Shown: positions 38,801-50,000 of the stretch, piece by piece | Numbering within the stretch: position 1 is the stretch's first letter | How the letters are laid out: the number at the start of each line of letters is the position of its first letter | Assembly (NCBI GenBank): GCA_030141605.1 | Contig: JAQGDQ010000021.1 | Coordinates: forward strand, 930,001 to 994,000 | DNA: 64,000 nt | DNA from: Tubiluchus corallicola | Taxonomy: Eukaryota > Priapulida > Priapulimorpha > Priapulimorphida > Tubiluchidae | Direction of reading: 5' to 3' | Program-made: the position numbers and the translations under genes | The notes under the pieces: model-generated | What the model was told of the DNA's origin: nothing | What the model saw: the letters and a program-made list of their open reading frames with translations, nothing else | The model's database searches: none

Positions 38801-40205
38801 TCTTTGATATCGAAGCAGAACTTTAGCTTTTTGCGCTTTTTTGGAGAAACCTTGATCTCAACTTCAGCTAAAGAATTAACCATACATTTGAAACACTGTC
38901 GAGCATTAAAGCTTTTCCTAGTCCACTGTTTGAAATGACCAGTGATCAGGACTGATATATATACTAAAAATGTATAAACGGTGCCTCGCATATGCCTACT
39001 ATTCGTGTATTACAAACATCTTCAGCAAAACACCTTTAGTATAACATTGTAGGCCTAGCTGTATTCTCAAGTGATATACCTTACTTACTGGTAATTACGT
39101 TGGCCTACTACAAATGAGCTTTTTAAACCCAGCTTCACTTTGCAAAAAAAACATTGTAATTTGTAAAAAAATGACACCAGGTTTTTCTTACCCGATTTAT
39201 CACCATTCTGGGAATTGTAGCCAACTGCAGTAACTTTTGTCCAATCTGGTTCAGCTTTAGGATGTTCAGTAGAGCATTCTGTCGACTCATATGGCAACCA
39301 TTCAACAAATACAGTATTTCTCTAGAAGAAAATTATAAGTATGTGGTACACCAACACATAAATGAAGAAATTTGGAATACTAACAAAACGAATACATAAA
39401 TAGAATGTAAAAAGTCCCATTGCATTACTTCTGAAAAATGCACGTCACAAATTATGAAAAGAATGGCTGAAAATTTTCAAACTATTACGTCACTTTGAAA
39501 ATGCAATTACTGGTGCATTTTCAGAAATATCCCACGATAATACTCAAAGTTTAGGTTTAGGCCAATTCATACATCACCTTAGAATCAGAAATTTCTGAAA
39601 ACAAAAAATGGTTTCTTACATTTTTGTTGACAAGAATTTTTCCAGCTACAACTGTATCACAATCTTTGTGCAGACCACCCGAATGAATAAACACTCCACC
39701 TTTTTCATAGATTACCTGAAAAACAAAATCATTTTTGTGCAACTGTTTGCACAACATTTGGAAACTCAAAAATGCAAGTTTGCTGCATTGTGTAGATTAT
39801 TGTAACAAAGCACAACATAATGCAGCTGCTATAACATAACATAATGTAATATCTCAAAAAAAGAATAAAATTATAGATTTTTTATGGTTGGTATATGCAT
39901 GTTTCACAATTATAAATTCATTATTTGGTGAGATGGATATATATATATGCATACACATATTGTTTATGTCTTCTCAAAAGAGTTTATTACATTAAGCATT
40001 CATGGAATTAGCTACTTTCAACTGAACTTACTTACCAAATTCTAAGACAGCAAAAGCAATTTTAAAGTAAAGGTAAGTTTAATTTACTAAAAAGGTTTTA
40101 CAGTAATACCTCAATGTCATCGTGGTCGCCAGAATCGGCATTTGGGGTCTGAGCACTTGCAGTAGCTCCACATTCTGGTTTATGAGGTTCACAGGGTGTT
40201 TCCAT
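27825..40205 (-). CDS. TBC1D15: TBC1D15/17-like Rab GTPase-activating protein (16 coding exons)
   Basis: Stimulates GTP hydrolysis on Rab proteins; vertebrate TBC1D15 acts on Rab7 at late endosomes and mitochondria. Coding exons, 5' to 3' on the minus strand: 40205-40110, 39715-39620, 39321-39192, 38951-38740, 38336-38245, 37165-37054, 36391-36185, 35386-35258, 34085-33982, 33692-33598, 33136-33020, 30791-30691, 29691-29592, 29025-28928, 28572-28456, 28037-27825. All joints keep phase, giving 672 aa, close to human TBC1D15. The N-terminal DUF3548-type region shows IYEKGGVFIHSGG and DPYATTMTGFSKVRNFLWES. The TBC domain (about 356-570) has the Arg-finger motif IEKDVERTDR (Arg430) and Gln-finger motif GYVQGMSDLL (Gln467), then ENEVDAFWCF and YFCFRWLLILFKREF. 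Both catalytic fingers are intact, so GAP activity is expected. The choice between TBC1D15 and TBC1D17 is not resolvable, since the gene probably predates their split. Introns contain a LINE remnant and MITEs. Confidence 0.95.
29718..30155. repeat. Dispersed repeat, family R3 copy 2
   Basis: Second copy of the repeat at 26428-26900, in the same orientation, inside the TBC gene intron between the exons at 30691-30791 and 29592-29691. Confidence 0.75.
30981..31200 (+). repeat. 5S-rRNA-like SINE remnant, copy 2
   Basis: The head AACCGAAGTCAGGCAATGC parallels copy 1. The body, with GGGGCAGTTATATCTATCA and later GAACATGGCTAAGACTG, matches 48535-48640 (GGGCAGCTTTATCTGTCA, GAACATGGCTTTGCCAG). Lies within a TBC gene intron. 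Confidence 0.55.
31438..31456. repeat. (TA)n microsatellite
   Basis: A short TA run in a TBC intron. Confidence 0.8.
31560..32850 (+). mobile_element. CR1/L2-like LINE remnant (RT and 3' end)
   Basis: Lies in a TBC intron, antisense to that gene. Frame-shifted pieces give AFDTVDFDIL (RT palm), FANDHHLYLSFKPSTSQA (a degraded YADD catalytic motif, now FAND), then open frames at 32065-32313 (HINNICKKVYAQITRIRQI, LDYCNALLFN) and 32371-32643 (FKCLHGQAPCY, ending in FKKLLKTHLF). The 3' end has GGCGCTATATAAATTTTATG running into an AAT array rather than a poly-A tail, as in CR1/L2 elements. The reading frame is interrupted and the catalytic Asp pair is broken, so it is inactive. Confidence 0.88.
32810..32847 (+). 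repeat. (AAT)n microsatellite at the LINE 3' end
   Basis: About 12 ATA/AAT units directly after the LINE 3' end. Probably the element's terminal repeat, expanded. Confidence 0.9.
36404..36912. repeat. TTAA-bounded MITE, family R1 copy C
   Basis: About 509 bp in a TBC intron, in the same orientation as copies A, B and D. Shares CACAAAGTTAGCATTATG, GAAAGGCTTATGTAA, GCCATCCCAGTATGCA and TATCTAAACTTGTTTCAAAC. Edges at TTAA (36404-36407 and 36909-36912). Confidence 0.82.
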
Positions 40206-40690
40206 AATTAATATCTAGAATAACTGCTACTTATATTTATATCGATTTCCTACTGAAAATTTTAACCAGAAGCTCAAAAACTGTGGTAGCTGTTTAATAC
40301 GGTGATCAATGATAAGCCTACTATTGCCAGCACATTTCACTTGATGTCGACTTCTTGTACTATTACTCCGTTTTACAACTGCAAATACTTTTGCTTTTGG
40401 TAGCGTAAATATCCGCTGTAAATCCAAGATGTGATATAATACGTATCGAGTATTACGGTAAGCAAAAAACTGACGAAATTCAATTTATAATATTCAAAGA
40501 TACACTGGCTCACCAAAACAATCACAAGACAAATGACTCACTACTTTGCCAGTCGCAACTAAACTTACTATGGGAAATCTTTAAAAGCACATTTGTTTGT
40601 CACCCAAAAATACTAAAAGATTACTTGTATTTCCAGCTTGAAAATGTTCAGTTCAAAATCCAGCGGCGGCCTGCGAGGGCAAATCCTAAA

Positions 40691-41191
40691 TGAATGGACG
40701 TCATAAACGTAATGGACGCAGTGGACGTAAATTGGACGTCTATTCACTAATTTAATGGACGTTGTTAAAATAAGCCACTCAGCAAAAACTAATCAAATTG
40801 ATTTGCATGCGATACGTTCAGCTGGCGCTAATCATTAAACCCAGCACATCAGCAATTATGTACTTTAAATTACTTTGCGAATAAGTGCTCGAAATTAAGT
40901 CCATCGCGTTCAAATGCACATACCAATGGAATCCATACGTAAATCACATCCATCAAAATAGTATTTAATTTATTGAACAGATGCTCCAAATTACGTACAA
41001 CTACAAGATTACATTTAGTGCACGGGCTTTCAACTTACATCCATTGCGTCCAAGATTATGTCCAACAAGTCCATCGAAATAGTAAACGGACGTTCATCAC
41101 GTTCATCAAAACATGTCCATCAGTTTAGTAAATAGATGCTCAAAATTACATTTATCACATCCGACATTATGTTCGTCAAGTCCACCAAAAT
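40691..41191. repeat. Foldback/MITE with GGACGT-rich inverted ends
   Basis: About 500 bp. The left 70-80 bp (GGACGTCATAAACG... GTCTATTCACTAA) is an imperfect reverse complement of the right end (...TTAGTAAATAGATGC, GTTCGTCAAGTCCACC). GTCCATC and GTTCATC words recur through the interior. No coding capacity. It begins about 490 bp 5' of the TBC start codon. Confidence 0.7.
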
Positions 41192-42800
41192 AAGGAGGCC
41201 TAAAAACTGTAATTATTATAAAATGATTGTAAGATTTTGGAATGATGTGTCTGTTGTCATTTGCTTGTTTAAGCTGATTAATTTTTGTTATATCATTTTT
41301 GATTTATTTGCCACTAGATAGCTGTTACTTTCTTGTCCTAGGTTTTATTAAGCTAACTGAAGGTGGATCCATGTTTAACTTCGTTGATGGGGAGCTCAAA
41401 ACCTTTATTTTCTTCGTACCAACTATCTCCCTGTTAGTGATTAATTGCTTGAAGATAATCATAGATGAATATTCATTACATAGACACCAAGAAATTTGTC
41501 TTTTTGAGTAATTTGAGTAAACGTGATTTGTTTTCCACATCCCCATGGTGATGTAATTTTAGACATGCCATACAGAGACACCTTGACGTTGCACATGTAT
41601 GGTGAATGGAAGCCAGAACAGGTGACCTAGAAAAGTTAGTTCAGGTAGAGAGCTGCTGACATTTGCATGAAAAAAGTCTCGTGAATATAAAGCAGTGAAT
41701 GAATGTTGGCAACAATAAAAAAGTGTTTTTGGAGCAAACAATAGTTCCTGGTGTAGATGTGGCTGGTGATATTGGCAGTCAAAACTAATTGCTTTGTATA
41801 TTTATGCGTGTATATGTATACATGTGCGTGTGTGTACGTCAATCTGAGGTGCAAAGCCGTATTTTGGTACGGAAAAGACTGTCACTTGTCATAGAGTTGA
41901 TGTATGCAGAGTCTGACTTATTCTGTGCAGAGCTGAAGTAGCCGGTAACACATACCATTACTACATTTCCTAACTCGTGGATGAGTATTAACTGTTTGCC
42001 ACTCTCCTATCATTAACTTCTCGAAGTGAAACCTGTTACTTGTTAGTAAAAAAACACAGGCCTGCCAATAAATTATAGTCTGAGGCACCTTCTACTAGCT
42101 TGCCTTCCTACTATACCTTTATTACCTTGGGAATGGGGCTTTACTTTGTGTACACCCTGTATTGAGAAATTAATAGTATATAATAGTATAGTATATAGCT
42201 GATTAGAAAACCGTTTTTGTCAGTGCATTAAAAATTTATTTTGCTATCATACGGCAAATATGACTGTGATCTGCATCCTTTAAATTTTACACCGTGAAGG
42301 TAGCTTTAGTTTCAATAAACCTACAAATGTGTTGATTTCTTTATAGTAATACAATACTGTTTTGTGTTGATTTAAATTTTTGTGACTAAACATGGAAGTT
42401 GTTTCCAACAATCACTTGGCGGCCTATAAACAATTAATCAAGTAACGTTCTCCGTAGAGTTTAAACAATTTAAATAATTTGTTTAAAGTCCTTAGACCAA
42501 AATTCTATCAGGTTACAATGATATTGCATTACCATTCTATCTCTCAGTTTGTGTGTGCACTTGCACAATAATCATTGATATAAATTAACTTTTAATTGCT
42601 GTTTGGTGTAAATTGTGCAAATTAATTTTGAAGCTTTAAAACAAAAATATTATAGTCTGGTAATCGGTTTTAACTTAGCCAAAAGCAGCTTTACTAAAGC
42701 TCAGACAGTTCGGTTTTTTTGGAAATCGCTTGGTAAATCCCTGGAAAGCATTACCAGGACAAATGGTTTGGGCTCAGAGCATAAACAGTTTCAAAGCTTG

Positions 42801-42870
42801 ACTTGATGACCACTGAGCTGCCCGTTGCTCTACTGACTTGATGACCACTGAGCTGCCCGTTGCTCTACTG
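42801..42870. repeat. 35-bp perfect tandem duplication with tRNA-like words
   Basis: The unit ACTTGATGACCACTGAGCTG plus 15 further bases occurs twice without change. On the minus strand it contains AGCTCAGTGGT and GTAGAGCA, words typical of the tRNA D-arm (box A) region. There is no complete tRNA fold, so it may come from a tRNA-derived SINE head. Confidence 0.7.
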
Positions 42871-44062
42871 CTCTCTTTGGAGATTTTGCTTTTTACAAGA
42901 TCTATGATTAGGTTTTATGTCACTGTTCTGGCTAACGCGATGTATTCTTTCAAACTGTGACTTGTAAGTTGACGATACTGATGTCTTTGGTGTAAAAAAA
43001 ACAATCAGCCTAAAGTCCCAAGGTCGAGCACTTCGGCTGTTGAGATGGTAAATGGTACGACCTTGGAAATGCAACTTGGAAACAGATCAAACGTTCGAGT
43101 CACTTGATCATCGCATTAATTAGCTGTCGTAATTTTTGCTTTATCTTTTGTCCAATAGATAGCAGCAGTTGTGTCAACTTGCACATGACTTTTCCACGAG
43201 CGATAACACTTTCTGTACAATTTTCCTGTCCTGGCAATTTTCACTTTCGGTTAATCAGATGTCTAGTAAACTCTCATAAAAATATTTTTGGCATAAAAGC
43301 TATGCTGCAGCTCTGCCTACACTAGTATTTTTTAATGACAACCAGTATTCAGAACAAATTCTGATTGATTGCTTTCTTTTGTACAATATTCATTATTATT
43401 ATATTTTTTAAAATGTTTTCAATTTGCCCATGTGGGGTCCGACTATAACTACGTCTGACATTGTTGATCATTATCAGACTCGTTCCTTAGTCTTTCTCTT
43501 TCATAAAGGAATAAGAAAAGATCGTAAACTGCATGCACACACTTAAACACACGTACTCATACCTTTTCTTTAACAAGATTTTAATCACTTTACACTTTAT
43601 TGCTGTGTCTGACAGCCCAGGAGTCCCAGTTGGGAAAAAAATTGAGACCGGCATCCATGAGCGCATGATTGTTGGGTGTTACAAAATGCTTACCAAATCA
43701 ATGCTATAGTGTGTAGAATGCAAAAATGCCAATAATGGTAATAGGCTATGCAAGTTATTATAAAAGCCTCAGTAATTCATAGCAGGCACATCTTGTGTTG
43801 CATTTAGTGTAGTCCTGCAAAAACTATATGTGAGTTGACACTAACATCGCAGAACTTGTGTATTAAACTAATGATTGTCACATGTATCTTAAAGTTTTAA
43901 CTGTTGCAAAGCACTGGTGAAATTTCACACATATTGACTATACAATAGCAGCAGTGAGTTTGTTTCTTTACTCGTGTTGTTTTTCAGGATTGATGTTGAT
44001 GCAGATAGAAGCAATAGTGTTACTTTGTTACTCTTCACAATGACAACCTGAAATAGTTTGCA

Positions 44063-47000
44063 ATGGAGGTAAAAACTTTTGCTATGAAATTAGTTACTGT
44101 GTAACACAGATTTATTGTACTTATGTATAGCTTTTTTTCCTTGTTTAGTTGTTATAAACTGACTTGCAACGACTTAAATTTGTAGCCTTAATTTTGGATT
44201 CCTGATTTTTATAGAAACTGTATTCATTCTTGTTAGATTTTTACTATTTAAGACAATTTTGTGTTTAAAGAAAGTACTCAGTTTTGGAAATTGACATTAA
44301 AACATGGCATAAATAGTTGAACAGGACTCAGAACAAACCACAAATCCCTTCTAATGATCGGTCAAAAACCTAATACGTTTTGAAGGTACCATTGTCTTTT
44401 TCAGTTGCATTGAATAAAATTAAAATATCAATTCAGTTGAAAATGATAATTGCACCATGAAAACATTTTGATTTTAAATATAGTAATATGGATTGATACC
44501 ACATGCATGATTTGATTAACCTTTTCAATGACCATTAATAGTAATTTTAATAACTGTCAAATTTTCTGTTACTATCACTAATCACCTCTAAGTCTCCATC
44601 AATACTTTTTCTGCTGCTTTTTATGAGTAAATTATAAGAAACCTGTACAAAAGATTCTCAAAAGAAGATGTCAGCTAAGGCTGCTAAGCTAATAGGAAAA
44701 TTTGTTAAAATATAGTTAAGAGGAGTAAACAATGCTCTGTTTTGTATTAAATAATATTAAATTTTATTGTGGATGTTATATATTTCAGTTTTTATGCATA
44801 TTGTTCTAGTATACTGAGTAGATTTAACACTTTGTTGCTTTAAAGGATGAAGATGAATCGGATACTGAAAGCTCATACTATACAACTGTTAGTGCTTTCA
44901 CCAGCGAGACTCAACCACTTGAGGATAATGAGACCAGGGATTCTATGGATAATGATAGTACACCGCTAGTTTCTGATGAATCTCAATACGATTATGTGTA
45001 TGATTATGTGTATGTCACGGAGGAAGACTCAGAAACGTTTGAATCAATTGAGACACCCAGAAGAGTATCAGCCTTACCAGGTATTTAAGTTTTTTATCTA
45101 CTGTCACTAGTAAAATCGAAGTATTTTTCTAGCATTTTAACTAAGAACCATCTCCTTGTGCAAACGAAACGAGGTTGTTTAAACTGCATACATTGGAGCA
45201 ATTATGATCTAAAAGTGAAATGAAAAATTCATCTTTTTCCTTGTTGCTGATTTGTGATTACTCGAATGGTTATTTTTCATCAATTATCGTTCAGAAGGCT
45301 GATCAAGAAGATTTATCATTTATGTAAATCATCAAGAATAAATGTTTAATTGCTTATGACACAGAGTTATACTGCCATAGTTAGATGTTAATTTGCAAAA
45401 GAATCTCTGATTTGTGAGAATTGCTTGTCTACATTATGTAGCTACACTGACGGCCCTAAAACAGTAGTTGAGCACCAGTTTGCTCTGTGTGTTTTTCACT
45501 TGATCAAAATTTTATCATGTTTTAATGAACGCCAAAACTGCCACTGATATCTTGATTTTACTCACATTGTATATATTGACAACCATAAACTATAGAATAA
45601 TTAAAAGACTGGATGTTTTAGAACCGCTCCTGTTTTTTGCATGTTTTTTTCTGCTGTGTACCATTGACAACATAAATAAATTAATCATGTACATGTATGT
45701 AACTCAGACCTTGTTAATAACAAAATGTGTGACGGCAGGCACACACTGAGCGACTTTTCTGGAAAGGAATAGGATTACTGCATACTCTTAAATACAAAGG
45801 AAAGTGTTGTGCATTGAAGTTATTTCTTGTAGATATTTTCCAGTTTTACCAATCATTATAGAGTAGGATCTTTGATTCCTATTTTTTTAAGCTCTTTTGT
45901 TGACCTACTATTGGCGTTTCATTTCTAATCAATCTAACGAACTAATCATGCCTCAGAAACCTCAAGTCCTCACCTTGGATGCAGGATGGCTGGTTTATGA
46001 CAAATGATTCCAAAAACAAAGCAGTTTTTTAGCAAGATTAGAAGCATGTGTTGCTGCAGATTTATAGGTAAAAAAGTGCAAGAGCTGCGAATGTTTTAGT
46101 AAAAACGAATTTTGATACTTTGCAACCAAACCCGGAGAATGAAATTGTAAAATCTGACGTTCCACAAACTGATCAATGGAATAGCTTGCCAACTGCAGCT
46201 ATTAAAATGCAGTAAAATTAAATAGGGACGGGTCAGATATATTTATGGGTCTGTTAGCAAATTGTTCTGTGGAATGGTATATGTCTGAATGAAACGTGAC
46301 TCAATGAAATCCTTGGCATGAAAATTGGGTTCCCATGCAAGAAATTAGATGCTGATATACAGGGCTTGATATCTATCTCTGTATGTGTGTGTGTGTGTGT
46401 GTGTGTGCGGGCGGGCGGGCTGTATGTGTGTGTGGTGTGTGTGTGCGTGCGTGCGTGTGTGTATGTATATATATCAAGAAATGGTTAATAAACTAAAACT
46501 GACAAATCCATGAAAAATAGTATTTCATTAATAAATTTTCAATGAAAAATATTTATTTTATTATAAACATTACATTGATGCCATCCGCAGCTTTAGTGGC
46601 CATTAGTGGATGGCGATAAAAATACAGGTATTTCTCAGTGCAACTAATGTCATTCATGACTCATTTGTTCCATTAGTTTGTTTGATTTTTGATTTTAGGG
46701 AATATAAGTGATGAGAATTGGAAAATGAATTGTAATATTAGAAAAATTAGAAAAAAATGAAACACATAAATATATCTACTGGTGATAACTTTCGTGTAGT
46801 GAATTTATCATTTCCTGACGTGTGCTATAAATTTGATGGTTTTTGCTGGTCTTTAATGGTTATTAGATAAATAACACTTTTATCTCTGTGATATAGTTCA
46901 TCGTTTTTTGGCAGGTAATCAGTTTCACCAATTTCCGTATTTTGATCAAAACCTATCACCGCACTGCCTTGCCCAATCATCAGCCCGCTCAGTTTAGCTT

Positions 47001-50000
47001 TTGGGAACACATTACAGAATGCATTTGTGATTGCTCGGGCATGATTTCTGTGTGTATGTTCTGCAACTGCATCATTCGTTGCTATATTTAGTTTGCAAAT
47101 AAAACATAAACCACACAATACACGCTGGTCATTTATACTGATTGACAGCTTTTTTAAGGCTACCTCGATTTCTTCTTGTGATGTTGTTAATCCGTTTACA
47201 CATAAACTGGACACATGTAAGTTCTCTCCAGATATGGCTAATCCCAGTACAGAATAATTCTGTGATCTTTTTTTGCCATTAGTTATTTGGTGGAGACCTC
47301 TGAAACATCCATAACCACCACCAAACGCAATGTGACCATCGGAGTTCCACCACAATTCTTCCAGGATCTTTCTTCCAAAATTGTACATTTGTAAACTTGG
47401 CGAATCGTAGAACAGCAGCAGTAATCTGATGTTCCTGTCGCTTTTGATCCAGGAATGATGCTTGATCCATTCCTGTAGATCTGGCTCTTCCCATTCATCC
47501 AGAAAACTGTAGGTTTTCACAGCAGGCATTTCAGGGAAAATTGTCGCTATTATACCACTTTCCTGTAAAGTATTGTCTATCACACTATTCTTGGCAAGCG
47601 AAGATACAATGCCAACAGATTCAACACATACTGTTGTTACATTTTGCGGAAGGCAACTAACCATGTGTTCTAGTAAATTCTGTGACTTATGCTCAAGTCT
47701 TGTTCCAACCATGCCACCTGTGGAAAATACTAAAACGGCACTGGGAAGTGTCTCTAAGTTATCCGCAAAAGCAGAAAAGTTTGTTGTAGTTTTTCTCGCG
47801 TTGCTGTCACCTTCCGTGAAAAAACATTCAACTTTGCTTCTTCTTTTTTGTTTGATCCGGTTAGCTGTTTGATTCCAGCCGACACACACTGTGGCGCACG
47901 TTTGAAGTGACTTGATGGGAAGAAAATTCAGGGTTTTATTCATGATTTCTGGCAAATCTGTCAGAGGGTGCAACTGCTCGTGATTCACATACATCATGAG
48001 GATCCTGCAGTGTCCACAGGTATACCAATCTGCGAAGACAAAAATTTTCTTTTTTAATTTCTTTCTAAGTAACTTTTATTCATCTGATTTACCAGCATTG
48101 TTAACATGTTTTTACATTATATTAATTGTTGATGTCAAAATGTGGTGGTCTCACGCTTATGTGTCAATTAGAAGAATTTTCAGCATATTTAGATTAGAGG
48201 TTTCTTTCCTGCATTAGTGATACTTCACTGAAATATTTTGTGATATTTGTGGTGGCAAGTTGGTTTTTTGGTGGCTGATAAACAGAGCTGAAGAAATTAG
48301 CAAAACACAACAGATCTTTAAACGTTGTCTCCACTTCTTATACTAGCCTTATATATGTTTGTATAGAAAATATTGTGAACTGTATTGAAATTCACATTCC
48401 CTATATTTGGCCATATATGCTATATATATTTAACTTTTGAGATGAGATAACAGTTGAATGGACACTACATGTGTTTAGCCGTTGAAGTAAGGGCATTGTT
48501 AAGCATGATCAGTAAGTGGATGGGTGACTGTCAAAAAATGCTTGTGGGCAGCTTTATCTGTCATATTTACTTTATTGAAGGATGATCTATGATTCTACGT
48601 ACATCTGATGATTTGAACATGGCTTTGCCAGTTGACTGTCTCATTTTGGATGCTTGTCTTTCATGAGAGGTTCTAGTGCAGCCAGCATCTACATTAAATA
48701 GGCTTTTCACTGTAGTGGCTTACAGCATGGTAAATTGTACAAAAAAGTATTATCTCTCCGATTAAACACTATAATGAAAGATTGAAGTGAGTTAAATTTT
48801 TAACTATGAAAAATTGTAAAAAATAAAATAAAGCTATAATCACTGATATATTCAGTTAAGTATTTTTTTATATAATGCTTTTTGGAATGATATTACTTTT
48901 GCTTGATAAGTTTTCCTTTTAAAAATTTTATGGTGAAACCCTACCACCATAACCTACCAACTTAACACCCCAAAATCGACATCAGTTTGTTAGGCCTGTT
49001 GACGCTTATATTTTCCCACGACTCTAATGGGAATAGCTGACTTGACATGTACGCATGAAGTTATGCCCGTGTCACCACTCTAATGTGTACTTAATTTTGT
49101 CGATACAGCAATGTCATCATTTTATAATCTTAGTATTCGCTTAATTCTCTGTAAATATATAAATTTTGTAAATAAGCCCCCTTTGCATAGTTTATTGATT
49201 TTTGTAATTTTTATAATTATCATAATTTTTGTATTTTCTTAGTATTAGTTGTAGATGACGCTATTGCCAATAGTCAGTCAGTCGCATACGTTGTGTATGA
49301 TTAACTCGTATGCTGCCTCCTGTACGCAGTATACATTTCTTATGCGCAGTGTGCTTTTGCTTTGTATACGTAAGTTTTTAGCTGGCAAGATTTTATCTCT
49401 TTATCTACAATACCGAAACTAATGTAGAAGTATTGAACAACTTTTTTCCAAAGAATTAAAACTGGTTTTCTGTAAAGATTTCTGCACTTTACATTATTTT
49501 CTCGCAGCATTCTTAATATTACGTTGAATCTTGTCTCAATAGCAACAGCAGCCATAAAAAATAGTTTTGATCAGTAGCTCCTCGAGGCTTTTTTTTATAA
49601 AACATATTTCTCTCTTTCAAACAAAAATTATCTTTGTCAGACAACGATTAATCTGATAATACTCATCAGATGTTTACAGCATCATTGAAGCAAAGCGTGG
49701 AATTATAATTGTAAGTTAAATTAATACAACAAAATCAGGAGGAAGATGAAAGGAACACGTAAGATAGATTGAAATAAAAAGTAAGTGAAAAAAGGTTAAT
49801 ACGGTCGTTCAGGGGAAAATCTTTTAGTAGCACCAATAAAATTCTGAACTAACTTAAATACAAGAACATTTTGAATTTTGATCATAATTAAGTAATGCAA
49901 TAATTACTTAAGTAATTACGTAATTACTTGAGTTACTTAATTAATTAATTAACCAGACAACATGGTTTCATGGAATTGGTGTTGACTGGAAAGACATTGA

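Larger units (their letters stand above)
40206..44062. other. Intergenic between the TBC gene and the uncharacterised gene
   Basis: These genes diverge. Upstream of the TBC start lies a foldback element (40691-41191), and further on a 35-bp tandem duplication (42801-42870). An AG at 43987-43988 (TGTTTTTCAG) may be the acceptor of the 5'UTR exon of the downstream gene. No coding gene is recognised, and the short open frames show no family resemblance. Confidence 0.5.

Noticed and set aside
42801-42870. tRNA gene
   Set aside because: Only D-arm-like words are present; there is no acceptor stem, anticodon arm or T-arm.
47279-47498. Two 71-codon minus-strand frames overlapping the FBXO22-like gene
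   Set aside because: Out-of-frame shadows of that coding sequence.
48475-48665. Functional 5S rRNA gene
   Set aside because: Only parts of the internal promoter match; the 5' and 3' stems are absent.
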